Shown piece after piece: positions 44,525 to 55,325 of a stretch of 64,000 bases of DNA. Source of the DNA: Trichostrongylus colubriformis (Eukaryota; Nematoda; Chromadorea; Rhabditida; Trichostrongylidae); assembly GCA_963978905.1 (NCBI GenBank), contig OZ022259.1:11470001-11534000 (forward strand). Reading direction: 5' to 3'. The notes under the pieces were generated by a model, which worked only from the letters and a program-made list of their open reading frames with translations, made no database searches and was not told where the DNA came from. Every line of letters starts with the position of its first letter. Within the stretch, counting starts at the first letter, position 1. The translations under genes and the position numbers were made by a program.

Positions 44525-45060
44525 TGTGGCGATTCAACGCACGAATATTTGCATCCGAAGCGTGTTTCGAAGACCTGACGATGTAAGCCATGAAGATCAA
44601 GTACGACATCATCGGACTGACCGAGACCTGAAGATAGTACCAACTACACGCCTTCTACGATGCTGGAGGAGAGCATTCCTGGGAACATACGACATGAGAA
44701 GCGTTGGCGGTTCGAGCGTTCTCATCAACACACACTTGGCCATGAGCATCGACTCTCACGAAAATCCGAAACGTCAGCGATTGAAAAGATGTGGTTCGTT
44801 TCCGACGCTGACCATCTTGCTCGCCTACGCGTGGAAAAGTATTTACCCATTCCTGGGAACATACGACATGAGAAGCGTTGGCGGTTCGAGCGTTCTCATC
44901 AACACACACTTGGCCATGAGCATCGACTCTCACGAAAATCCGAAACGTCAGCGATTGAAAAGATGTGGTTCGTTTCCGACGCTGACCATCTTGCTCGCCT
45001 ACGCGTGGAAAAGTATTTACCTTTCTGGCAGGTTTGAACCCATTTCTTTTCATTGATGAT
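44525..45060 (+). pseudogene. RTE-like endonuclease fragment with an in-frame tandem duplication
   Basis: Near 44590-44630 the plus strand reads KIKYDIIGLTET, the endonuclease motif of RTE-like elements, and then shifts frame. The following frame reads FLGTYDMRSVGGSSVLINTH, LAMSIDSHENPKRQRLKRCG and SFPTLTILLAYAWKSIY, the next part of the same domain (LGTCDSRGVGGVGVLVNTHLA type). This 58-codon block is present twice in exact tandem (44674-44847 and 44848-45021). No reverse transcriptase follows, and the copy ends near the fold-back mariner at 45095. Confidence 0.75.
44674..45021 (+). repeat. Exact 174-bp tandem duplication
   Basis: CATTCCTGGGAACATACGAC starts at 44674 and again at 44848, and I see no differences between the two units. 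The length, 58 codons, keeps the frame. Identity with no divergence implies a recent event or an assembly artefact. Confidence 0.95.
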
Positions 45061-45094
45061 GATACAAATTCATCGACATACGCAAATTGAAGTA

Positions 45095-45777
45095 TTAGGT
45101 CTATGCAGAATAAATGGCCGAAACGTAATTGGCCATAACTTCGCTCAGACACAACTTTATTTGTCGAAATAAAAACCATTCGAATTCACACAACTTTGCC
45201 AACGATCTGGTAAGGAAAATATACCATCACGATCAAATTCTGGATTGCGAGAATCAATAAAGTCAAGAATGGCATTTTTACCGTGCATAATTTTTCTGCC
45301 GCAGGTTTGCATCGGGAACCCGGAAAAAGTGGTAATCCGTCAGGGATAGGTCTGGGGAATAAGGGGGTGAGGGAGAGGCTCGATGCCTAACCGCATCATT
45401 TTTTTACTGGGTGCGCAAAACAACGCAAAACCCCACAGTTCGCAAGTCACCCGGCAGAAACTGATCGAGACTCTCCCTCACCCCCCTTATTCCTCAGACC
45501 TATCTCTGACGAATTACCACTTTTTCCCGGTTATCGATGCAAACCTGGGTCAGAAGGAGTTCGCCGAAACGATGCATGTTGAACATGCCATCGTTGATTT
45601 CATCAGTTTTCGCAATCCTGAATTTGATCATGATGGCATATTTTCTTTACCAGATCGTTGGCAAGGTTGTGTAGATTCGAATGGTTTTTATTTCGACAAA
45701 TAAAGTTGTGTCTGAGCGAAGTTATGGCGTTTTGAAAAAAGTAGTCCGTCTTGGCCATTTATTCTGCATAGACCTAA
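45095..45777. mobile_element. Palindromic fold-back mariner derivative, copy 2, reverse orientation of copy 1
   Basis: The ends read TTAGGTCTATGCAGAATAAATGG and TATTCTGCATAGACCTAA, with TA on both sides. The plus strand 45383-45703 encodes the same 106-residue C-terminal piece that copy 1 encodes on the minus strand, with few differences (NNAKPHSSQVTRQKLIETLP; YSSDLSLTNYHFFPVIDAN; FDHDGIFSLPDRWQGCVDSN). The other arm reads in the opposite direction. The asymmetric details also match in reverse: GGCCGAAACGTAATTGGCC is at the left here and at the right in copy 1, and TTTTGAAAAAAGT is at the right here and the left there. It is therefore the same element inserted the other way round. Confidence 0.92.
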
Positions 45778-45779
45778 TA

Positions 45780-48700
45780 CTATATCAGTGACAACAGTTG
45801 TCGCTTCAAAACACTACTCACCCAGTTTTTTATGTAAAAAGTCCCAAAGGATTTTGCGCTCCTTGTGACTGAGTTGTGAATGAGCGTAAAAGTAGTTCAG
45901 CATAGCCATTATCTGTTCGGCGTGATTCGCCACCTAAAAAACTCGTTGAAACTTCCGTCACTCCTTCTTTCCCATTTTTGACTTCGACTCAAAATCACAG
46001 CAAAGCTTATAGAGAAAAATGAGGGGAACAGACACTCATCCCTTGGAATTTTTTGTTGTAAGTTGCACGTTCAAACTGTCTTCAAAACTCTTCAAAACTC
46101 CCAGGCTCCAATTATCTGGATTAGAGCTTTTTCAGAGGCTTCAGACGACCTTGTTTTTTGTTTCCGAATATTACGCATGGAAACCAAACTCAGGGTAGGC
46201 AAATACTGTTCAGGCCAAATAACGGGCGTGCCAACAGTTTTACCATAGTTTTTTCACTATATCTCATTCAGAAGGCCTTACAGTCAAAGGTATGCAACCT
46301 TTTTTCTCACAGCACGATTAAATGGTTGCACGTGTCACCTGAAGGTGTATTTAGTCCTTCTAATTCATCGGTTTTCCACGTGGACAAATGAAATGAACGT
46401 TCTTTCAATACTGATCATTCAAGATTTTTAGTTCTGGCTCCAGTTGTACTACTTTACAGAACTTATTGGTGTGCTTCTGCGAATGGCTTAGCTTTCGTGA
46501 AAAAAATGACAAAATTTATTTGTTTCAGAGCGCATTTGTTGTGGCTCAAATGGAGCAACGACTATAGAATCTGAACTGGGCAGAATGCCACTCAGTCTAC
46601 GTTTCAGACCTTTGAAATTAAGCCGTCACACGATTCATGTCTTTTTAATGTTTCTGCTGTGTCAGATGTAGTACCTCAAATTTAGCCGAATGACAAGCCA
46701 CCTACAGCATAAGAACGCTCATTTTATTCTTGATTCTAGCAGTATGTGAGTAATGACAAGGTAGTTGTTCGAGGATCATGTTGGCGTGAACCCCATCGCT
46801 TAAGGTCCCCCTACACCTGTTCGCTGGGGGTAGTAAGCGGATTCGTTCGCTCGGGTTAAGTCAACAAGCACTAGTTACTTACTTAAATGTGTTTACAAGT
46901 TCGTGGTTCTGTTTTTTTTTTGTGGCGCTCCATGGAGTATATACGAGTAAGCAATAAACAAATAAATATCTCTACAGGGGTTGCCAAAAAAGGATCGCAT
47001 CTTCTCCTCCTTTTTCAACCCTACATTAACGAACTTTAGTAGATTCGAAAGAGGTATTTTAATCCCCATATCCAAGAACGCACCACACTCCTCCGAGTGA
47101 TTATGAGAGGCACCTCAACTCAGCAAAATCCGGGATTTCGTCAACCTGAGGTTCGTTCATTCTGGGTACCTGGCGGGACTCATATTGGGTGATGTTCTTT
47201 CCATTTCCTCCGAGTTCCCAACGCCTTTCGTTTCTAAAAACCAGACCGTGTTACCATTGAAACCCCTCCGAAGGCGGGTTTCAGGCATGAAAAATGACAC
47301 TTCGGATCATAGCAGCCTTATCCAAGCAACGAGAGCTCTGTGACTTCCTTGACCAAAGGGTTCGTACTTAAGAAGATTCCCACATGATACGTACTACGGA
47401 AGCTGACTCTGCTGTTAAGGCGGACCCTGATGCCGTAGGTGCTCTAAAGCTCGACTGTGTCGATGAATGCTTAATATTTTCATGATGGTGAAAGTGGTGA
47501 GCTTCACCTGCTCCTGCTTCTAGAGAAATATTCCAAGAATATTTTGCACCGATACTTTGGTCTCTTTCATTACCCTTCGCTTCGTATACTTGGCTGATGT
47601 GGCTAGCAAGTCTCCAGATGATCTTAAAGACAGTGTTAGGGATAATGTGGGTGATAAGAAGTCCAAAGGAGTCATTTAGTGAAAAACTACGGGTCTGAAA
47701 GGCCTATGCATGGCGAAATCCCCTAGAAGGCGCCCCTTGAGCTGTGGCGGAGTCGTCTTCGTCAGGGCAAGCCGCTTGATTTAGAACAGCACGCCTCCAG
47801 CGACGTGAATAGTGATTGGTCACGGTGAGGTTGGTCAAGGAGATCAGGATTGAAAGTATCGCAGCGCGCTTTTTCACTTTTAGCTTGAAGCTCACCACAT
47901 GAAAATAGATGCTGTCGCATTTCCGAACGTCCCTTCATGTTTACGTATTGGTAATGCCAATGGAAAACCTATGCGGACTGCCCACCTCTTGATGGAAAGG
48001 TTGTCCGCGCCTAGAACCAACGGTGGGAAAGGGGTCCTATTTCTCGGGTATTTGGCCATTTCCATCCGTTTTTTCTCCACTGTCCTGTTACTAGGCATCT
48101 CGGCTTTCATATTCACTACTTTTTTTCTACTTTTCGTCCGAATTTTCCCTAAAGCTGCCTTCAAAGGTATATGGAAGATCCATTCGGGGGACTATGGTTT
48201 TTCCTCCGGACACCCCCTCCCCCTTCATCAGTGTAGCGTTCCCTAGATACGCCGGCCGCATTGGCGATAATGTGATAATTTACGACCCTGAATAACTAGA
48301 GGCCGTTTGTTCATGTGGTCATTTATCATGGGCACACTTTGTCTGGAACCTATTTCCTAATCGCTGCGAACCCTACGGATTCAGTTGCTCAAAACACAAC
48401 TGTTTATTGCATCCCCACATGCCAGGATGCTGTTTTGTGAAAGAGCAGTGTTGCCCGATGCCGACAATATTTTATTGCTCTTACGAGTAACAGTTTATCT
48501 TTCGCGGGTATCCTTCGCTGATCTTAGTAAACGAATGAACTGTGAAATGTGAATGAGTAAAATCACCGTAATATACACTTCTGAATCGATTTTTCATAAA
48601 AATTCACACCACAGTAATGGCGACAGAGTTCGCCTGAGCTGATATCACAATGCGTGATTGCTCGTGGCAGGGTGGCATCTGATAAGCCTGGTAACAAGAG

Positions 48701-49015
48701 TTTGACGGAATTTAATATACCATTAGTAATTGGTTGTACAATAAGTACGTCGATTTTTATCTTTTTTCCCTTTGTAACCCTTCACTGGTCAATTTATGTC
48801 ATAGTTGGGTTTTAGCCAAATAATACCGTTTCATAAAATCTCAACTGCAAGCGAAGAAGAAGTGGCGTCGAAAATGGAGGTTTGTACCGTACGGGTATTC
48901 CACTTCTGAGCTTTGAAAATATTGAGCGTCTGAATGCTCAGAACAACAATTAACAGGTATTGATTTTGATATTTTTGATAGCTGCTGATTTTCGGCACAG
49001 CCCGCGATGCAAATG
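45780..49015. other. No supported gene
   Basis: Overlapping opposed frames at 47704-48246 (plus and minus) are the longest, and the minus one (TPFPPLVLGADNLSIKRWAV, RIGFPLALPIRKHEGTFGNA) is somewhat protein-like. Neither has splice support or a recognisable family. Confidence 0.3.
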
Positions 49016-49039
49016 TTGTTACAAGTATGCTGAGTCTTG

Positions 49040-49120
49040 GGCAAAAGCTTTGGTCTCGGTCGGGACTTAAACACGCACTCCATGCTTTCCGGGCTTGTGC
49101 TAATCCATTACACTACTAAG
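49040..49120 (-). repeat. tRNA-derived (SINE-like) repeat, decayed
   Basis: On the minus strand it shares TAGTGTAATGGATTAGCACA, CCCGGAAAG and the T-arm-like GTTTAAGTCCCG with the complete tRNA-like sequence at 60264-60336, but it has lost pairing in the acceptor stem. The downstream AAAGCTTTTGCCCA tail is also shared. Confidence 0.7.
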
Positions 49121-49265
49121 AACATACACCTTACAACAGCCGCTGAATGGTATATGTAGCATAGCTTGTCAGCACTCACACGCATAACGTGCTGAGCCGG
49201 TTGGCCAATATCGGCATCGAACCGATATGGTAAATACACCACTCGGAAGCTGAGTTGAGGTGGAA

Positions 49266-49345
49266 GGGGTCTCAGTAGTGTAATGGATTAGCATAAGCCC
49301 GAAAAGCTGGAGAGCTGGTAGAGTCCCAACTCAGCATACCCGTAA
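49266..49345 (+). repeat. tRNA-derived (SINE-like) repeat, decayed, opposite orientation
   Basis: GTCTCAGTAGTGTAATGGATTAGCATAAGCCCGAAAAG followed by GAGTCCCAACTCAG is another member of the tRNA-like family, facing the copy at 49040-49120. The pair would form an inverted repeat around 150 bp of sequence. Confidence 0.65.
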
Positions 49346-50150
49346 CAACAAATAATTGGGTTCTGCAGAATAGAAAAGGAATAAAATATAAATAAACGAA
49401 TAAAATATAAATTGTATACATAAGTACATATAACTTGTCGAAAAATGAAAGGAGTATTGTGAAATGCAAGCCAAGGGTCCGTGGCAGTCAAGTGCACATT
49501 ACGTTCATTTCCAACTTGTACTTCATTTATTTTTTCGCTTGATTTGACAATCACTTACACAGCTTCCAAGCTCAAATATAAAAAAAAAAGTATAATTTCA
49601 ATATATGAATCGAATTATAAATAACGAAAAAATTCAAAAACATGCCATATTTTTGGGTGTAAGGTTAGATGAATGAAAGAAAAGAATAACAAAACTTCTG
49701 CAAAACTTTGCAAATTCCTTCACTTGCCATACTGAGAACTATGCAGTGAGATGGGCAATCATCTAGGTTGGGGCATTTAGGATGATAATAGGTTGTATAA
49801 TATAGGATGCCCGCTCCCCTCATTAGTTTATGTAGTACCCACTACGGCTATCGTACAGCATTGTGCACACCATATGAAATTGTGGGGTGTAGTCGGTCGA
49901 ATTTAGGTCGAAATTTAGCTTGGCAGAGGCGCACCCACAGCGCCATCAACTCGAGTTGCATCGGTCGGTTCCAAAGGACTAGTTTGAAGAACCAAGCAAT
50001 CCCATTCAGGAAGCAACGGACTGGCACTGTGGGAGGTCCTTTAAAGAAATGAGTTTTCAAATATTTTGGAAAGAGTGGAATATGGTGCCATCGCACTGAA
50101 AGGGAGCATCTCAGAAAAATTTGCTCACCTTAGCATCTCTGAGAGTCAAT
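49346..50150. other. No supported gene
   Basis: The sequence is AT-rich to 49640, then mixed. Opposed frames at 49807-50096 lack support. Confidence 0.35.
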
Positions 50151-50510
50151 TTTCACACTCATACGTATGTTTTTGCCGTAACGCTAGTGAAGGAAGGGAG
50201 GAGTCCTTCCCCCCTTCCCAGGCTTAGGTAAAACTAGTGTCTATGGAGATGACCCCCTCATTGCGATAGCTCTAACCGAGCTCTAAAAGGTGCTATCAGT
50301 GAGATCGCAATGAGGGAGCATCTTATAGAAAGTTGCACATCTATGCATCTGGAAGGGATTTTTGGGAGGAGGGGGTGGGGGACGATCCGTACACTGAAGC
50401 GTATATTTTTGCCTAAGCATTAGTGGAGGAAGGGCAGGTTCCTTTGCCCTTCTGGGCTTAGGTGAAACTAGCGCCTATGGTGAGATGCCCTCTCCTCCCT
50501 CATTGCGATA
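50100..50510. repeat. Diverged tandem repeat of about 215 bp
   Basis: GGAGCATCTCAGAAAAATTTGC...GCATCTCTGAGAG...GGAAGGGAGGAGTCCTTCC...GGCTTAGGTAAAACTAGTGTCTATGG...CCTCATTGCGATA is followed by a second unit with GGGAGCATCTTATAGAAAGTTGC, GGAAGGGCAGGTTCCTTTGCCC and GGCTTAGGTGAAACTAGCGCCTATGG. The GGCTTAGG...TTCC wording recurs at 52590 and at 54740-54910. Confidence 0.7.
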
Positions 50511-50519
50511 TACAAACTC

Positions 50520-51797
50520 CGTAATAGTGAACACTACAATCAAGTGATGAATGGTCTGTAGATGAACAGATTTCTACTCCGATGTCAGCCGTAACAAAAG
50601 ATATCGATTACTAAAGTCTAAATTTACGAAAGAAGTAACCGTTTCCAGAAATGTGATATGCAGTGATAACCGACAACATCATTAACCACGAACAACACTC
50701 GAGTACTAAATGCTCAGAATGTAAAGATAACCCTTACGAAATCAGTAGCAACGTAATGTTTTGACCACTACGCTGAGACTTCAAAAATGATAAGTGTCTG
50801 TAGAGGGGTCAGTTGGGCTAGCACTCAGTACAGCACTTATCCTAGTGTAAAAGCATGCGATATGGACTTCTTTCATATCGGTTCGTCTATTGACCGATTC
50901 CACATTACATGATTCTACCGTGTTGTTCGCACAGTCATGTGCTACAGTCCACTAATACGTGGATATAACCATCAATACTCGAAAGCCCATGCGAAAACCG
51001 TACGGATTTAGCGAAGCACGTTTACGACACTCCTTCTCACTCTTCATCAATTTTGTTTACCCATCTCTAATTTCGCTATCCCGCTTCCCATACCCCCGCG
51101 TAAACTGGATTTCTACCTTGGTACGAAAACTAAGAAATTCTGATGGAACACTTATATATAATACTTACATACAAGCACCACAACTCATAAACACACTCAG
51201 CCGATTTTGTGAAGAAGGATGTTTGGTATAAGAGTACATGATCCACGCCCATCGGAAGGAATGGACTGCTCGAACGCTGATCTGCCTTAGAGGCACATGC
51301 CAGGATTATCAAGATATCACATCTCCTGCGGTGGATGGATAGTTCGACCCAAGCCACGTAGGCTGTACCTTTACCGAGCGTGGGTGTCAGTTCCTGGAGC
51401 GTGCAGAGCCAAAGAATGGTTCTTACTGATGGTCCATCTTGCGCCCGGTCGGAAAATACCAAGGCCATGAAAAAGGCGAAGACGCCGAAACGTTCGTAAG
51501 GCTTCAACAAAAATCAGCCAGAGTGCTATCTTTGCCAAAATTAGAAGAGAGCCGAACATGAATGTTGTTAAATTAATATTTTGCAAGTGGCCCCACCCAT
51601 GAGTGTGGCCCATTAGTAATGGAAATTGAAGTTCTGATGATCTCTTGATGGATACCCACTTAACAGCGTAATGGGAGAATTGCAGATGCTTTCATTAACT
51701 CGTTTTCCCTTGACTGACTTAATCTAATCTATACTGTTCTTCTGGCACTCATCACTTTTTTTAGTGATGACCATTTAGTTGCTACAGACAGAGAGAC
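50520..51797. other. No supported gene
   Basis: Frames at 50959-51231 and 51130-51510 overlap on opposite strands and show no family signature. Confidence 0.35.
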
Positions 51798-51800
51798 TTA

Positions 51801-51973
51801 GGCCGCAGTCATACTCACCGCCGGCAGGGCGTGGCTGCGTTCACAGGCAGCGAGGGGCAGTGGTTCGGGGAAGGTGCAGAGATGACGCAGGCAACGAGGC
51901 AGGGTGGCATAGGCGGAGACGCACGACACGCAGCCACGTTCTGCCGACGGCACCGCAAAGTATGACCGCGGCC
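51801..51973. mobile_element. Harbinger-like MITE, 173 bp, non-palindromic interior
   Basis: The ends GGCCGCAGTCATACTCACCGCC and GGCACCGCAAAGTATGACCGCGGCC are inverted repeats of the same family as 34287-34374. They are flanked by TTA on both sides (51798-51800 and 51974-51976), a TWA target duplication. The 130-bp interior is GC-rich and resembles 16241-16415 in reverse. Confidence 0.85.
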
Positions 51974-51976
51974 TTA

Positions 51977-53482
51977 CCTAGTTACATTCTCTTACACATA
52001 TACTGACATACCGACACATAGACACACAAGTTTACTTGTTCATATAATAGAAGAAGGGCATCACTAAAAACTCACCAAAAGATCTACTCCAATGAAAAGG
52101 GAGCAAGTTGTTGAATGTCGCACAGCAACATGTCATACTATGATTATGTGTCAATAATGTAGAGTAACGTAGCCTATAGAGGTACATATACGACTCGTAA
52201 GGCAGTGTTCGCAATGGTGGAACTGGCGGTACCGCGAAATTGTGGAATTGTGAGGAAAGTTTGTATAGATATTTACCGATCAGGAAAATCGTTAAAATAT
52301 GGTTCACGTTGGCGCTCATGTACTATAGGGTCGCAATCAAAAAGGTTTCTAAGAAAGTGACAATCCTCAACCACCCTCAGAAAGCAAGAAGGAGCTCTGA
52401 GAAGTGCGTTTACGTGCAAAAGAAGTTCCGAAAATATTTTCACAGCAAAATTTGCGGTCAATGTGGGTCGGATGCGGCCTCACTTCACATTGCGAAGAGA
52501 ACGCTTCCGCGACTTCGTTGCCACAGCAGATCGTGCCAAAACTTTTTCACGTAGAGGGAATGGGATAAGGACTTTAGCTCAGGCTTAGGAAGTGCAAGAG
52601 CTTTTACAGGGTTGAAACAACTTCCATGCGCCAAAAGAACCTCCTCAATTGTGCACTTACTAGGAGCTACTTTGTCCTATCCAGGCCAAGCTTGAGCTTA
52701 AACTAACGCTCTCTTGGGCATTTTGTTATGACTTTACGTATTTGTGAGCAATGTTGCTCGATACTTCATCTTTGAGACATGGAACGTGGAGTCGAGTCCC
52801 ACCCTTCCCCCCCCCCCCCCCCCCCCGACACAAATTGAATCGTATTTTCTAACCGGCTCAGCTGATGCCACGTTCCGCGTCCATCATCTAGCCTGGGACC
52901 ATTGCTGACCACTGCTATTACGACCCCCCCCCCCCTATATGACTCCCCTGTCGAGGGGCCCTCAACTCTCGATGTTCCCTAAATGGAGCCACCCACCATT
53001 GTTCCGATCGATTGTCATTTCTGAGGTCCTCTGAATTAAATTCTGTGTGATGCTTTTTTGTATAAACTATGCTGAAAAAGAGCTGCGCATCATAGTATGT
53101 GATTTCTGACTGTCTAATTCTAGAGGAAGGACTTTCGTAGTAGATGAATCGATGTTAGGACCAACGAGTGATCAACATAAAAATTACACTAATAAAATAC
53201 TTATAATACTGTGCAAACGGCATAGTTACTGTTACTGTAGAGGTTATGTAGATCGTACTGGAAAAGCGAATTTCCCTGACACCTCGGTGTTTCCTGGCTC
53301 CATTTCCAAGTGATGCCACTACATTTCTTTAAATCAAGCAGATTCGCTGTAACGTAAATTCACCTATTTGTAAAAAAACTTATGTGTTCATTTTTCCATT
53401 TATTACTGAAGTTTTCGAGCAGATATATAGTTTTAGTAACTATGCAAGTATGTGTTACATGTTTCAAATATTTATAATGAGA
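51977..53482. other. No supported gene; dispersed repeat and C runs
   Basis: 52313-52430 (GCGCTCATGTACTATAGGGT...AAGAAGGAGCTCTGAG) is a diverged relative of 54585-54715. C runs of 20 bases (52807-52826) and 12 bases (52924-52935) lie here. Confidence 0.5.
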
Positions 53483-53939
53483 TTAAATCTTCAATGCGGT
53501 TTCAAATACCTTTTCGGGTGTATGGTACAAGAGCTTTTGCGTTTCTTTTGAAAGTGAGATAGTGAATCGCCCTCTATCGTCTTGATGGGACAGAACCTGG
53601 ATACGTATGTAGACCTTTGCCTTGAATTCCATGAGTCCACATTCCTTCAAAAACGCGAATTCTGCGATTCTTCCAATCGATAGGTACCGTCTTCCACTGA
53701 TTACCACTTCCACAAGTTCACTTATATCACCGCTACGAACACTGCCTAACGGGAATAACTGTCCAGAGCTGGATGGAGGCATGCACCTGTTCCACATCCA
53801 CAACTTGCCCCTTCATCACTAGAGCACTGAGGTCTGACTTTTTCGAGCGAATCCCGTTTACCTTGAGCTTTTCCATCTCGTGTAGTGTAATATCATCTTC
53901 GAAATAACAGGGTATAGTCTCTGCAGAATCCGAACGCAC
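53483..53939 (-). CDS. Probable 3' exons of an unknown duplicated gene
   Basis: The first block on the minus strand (53939 to about 53760) reads DDITLHEMEKLKVNGIRSKK, SDLSALVMKGQVVDVEQVHA. The frame then changes, and the second block (about 53750 to 53483) reads DISELVEVVISGRRYLSIGR, IAEFAFLKECGLMEFKAKVY, IRIQVLSHQDDRGRFTISLS and KETQKLLYHTPEKVFETALK before the stop. A short intron or frameshift near 53750-53790 must join them. The alternating beta-like pattern could suit an OB-type fold, but I cannot assign a family. A related, decayed copy lies upstream at 54303-54545. Confidence 0.5.
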
Positions 53940-54300
53940 AAGTCCGTAGTAATCCTAAATCCGAGGATTAATCCGATTTGCCGTAAGTGTAATGAGCATA
54001 AACAGATCAGTTTCTCCGAGGACAACCCAAGGAAAAGGTTGATTTGTCACGAAGTTATTAGATCAATTTATCATCTCGCAATGGGGCCTGTACGCCTCTC
54101 TCTCATGAATCAAAAGCATTTCCTGACGACACTGATACCCAGACATTACACTGAAGGTATTGTTGGCTTGTTTGGTAGAAGATTAATAGGATGGCATGTT
54201 TCTTCCTTTCCATACGTTTGGGTGGCACAGCACTCATAGAGGTGAGATAAATAGATACTTTTCGACCTCAAGGCTCTCTCTTGTCAAGAAAAGTAAGGAA
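53940..54300. other. Spacer between duplicated gene copies
   Basis: No supported exon was seen. Confidence 0.3.
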
Positions 54301-54302
54301 AC

Positions 54303-54545
54303 GTGGATATCATAATTCCGTATTTCAACAAAAACGCAGTTTGCACACTTCTTCCAATCGAGAATCCTTTTCGGCAAATTCCACTGTTACGAACGATGTA
54401 TGATATAGAAGTGAGACTATGCTCATCCTTCTTTCCAGTGGAAGAGGGGTCTCAGGTAATTTTCATCTCGGATAATCTGTTGTGCCGACTCATCTCGTCG
54501 ACTTTTTGGAACAGTAGATCCTTGAGAAACTGGTCAGGCTGCACC
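54303..54545 (-). pseudogene. Second, decayed copy of the gene at 53483-53939
   Basis: The minus strand near 54340-54400 reads NSGICRKGFSIGRSVQTAFL, aligning with SGRRYLSIGRIAEFAFLKEC of the downstream copy. The DNA also matches (CAAAAACGC...TTCTTCCAATCGA). Upstream of it (54460-54545) the strand reads QFLKDLLFQKVDEMSRHNRL, a good helical exon-like piece that recurs in inverted form at 55250-55320. Stops separate the pieces. Confidence 0.5.
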
Positions 54546-55325
54546 TTTTTTGCTTAGCTCCGCTGCGCTATCACGGCGCTAGGCGCTCATGTGCTATGGG
54601 GGTGGCACTCAAAAACAGTTTCTAGGAGGTGGAAATTTTTTCCTCTCCCTGAGAGGTTAAGAAGGAGCTCCGAGGAATGTCCTCAACCAAAAAAAACATG
54701 TTTGCTACTCTAAAAAATACCCACCCATTCCGAAGCTCCTTCCCCCTCAAGGCTTAGGCAAAAACCACATTCCCCGGTTTGCACTGGCACTTTAGTACCT
54801 TCCAACACATTAAAAACATAATACTGGAACAGACATGCATAGAAACCCAAAGTACAAAAACGAGACCATGAAATAACTAGGACTAAGCATTTAGCCTAAG
54901 CCTTGAGGGGGAGACACTTCACAGACGGGAGATCATCAGTGGCAGGGGTAGGATTTTGTTTGTTTATTTACTTTAACATTTCAAAATAAAAACATCCTAA
55001 TAACAATCGGACACGTTGATATTAGATATTTTGAAGATTTGTAATGGAATCAATTCTATGTAGCAATTTCAAATGTGTTTTTGAGTGCCACCCCCATAGT
55101 ACATGAGCGCCCGGCGCCATACCTGCTTGAACACACTCCGACGCCACCCACTTGGGCTCCCTCGTCAACTGAGCGAAATGGGTGGATTCGGAGTGGATTC
55201 GAGCTGGGGTGGTACCGGGATGGCGCACCGTGGTGATGCAAAAAAGGTGCAGCCTAAATAATTACCCAAGGTTCTACTGTTTCAAGAAGATAGATCAGCT
55301 CATTAGATTATCGCGAAGTGTGTCT
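54450..55325. repeat. Large inverted repeat including a gene fragment
   Basis: Left arm features in order are the helical exon (54460-54530), AGGCTGCACCTTTTTTGC (54538-54555) and GGCGCTCATGTGCTATGGGGGTGGCACTCAAAAAC (about 54581-54616). The right arm carries the same features complemented and in mirror order: GTTTTTGAGTGCCACCCCCATAGTACATGAGCGC (about 55078-55111), GCAAAAAAGGTGCAGCCT (about 55240-55256) and a diverged exon copy (to about 55325). The right arm has an extra GC-rich block of about 125 bp (55112-55238). The 460-bp centre contains a smaller inverted pair, CCCTCAAGGCTTAGGC / GCCTAAGCCTTGAGGG. Confidence 0.7.

Noticed and set aside
44526..45179. Long ORFs of 174-176 codons on both strands.
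   Set aside because: The length comes from an exact tandem duplication of a dead endonuclease segment; the opposite-strand frame is a shadow.
47704..48246. Opposed frames of 90-115 codons.
   Set aside because: No splice borders and no recognisable family; I could not decide between strands, so no gene is claimed.
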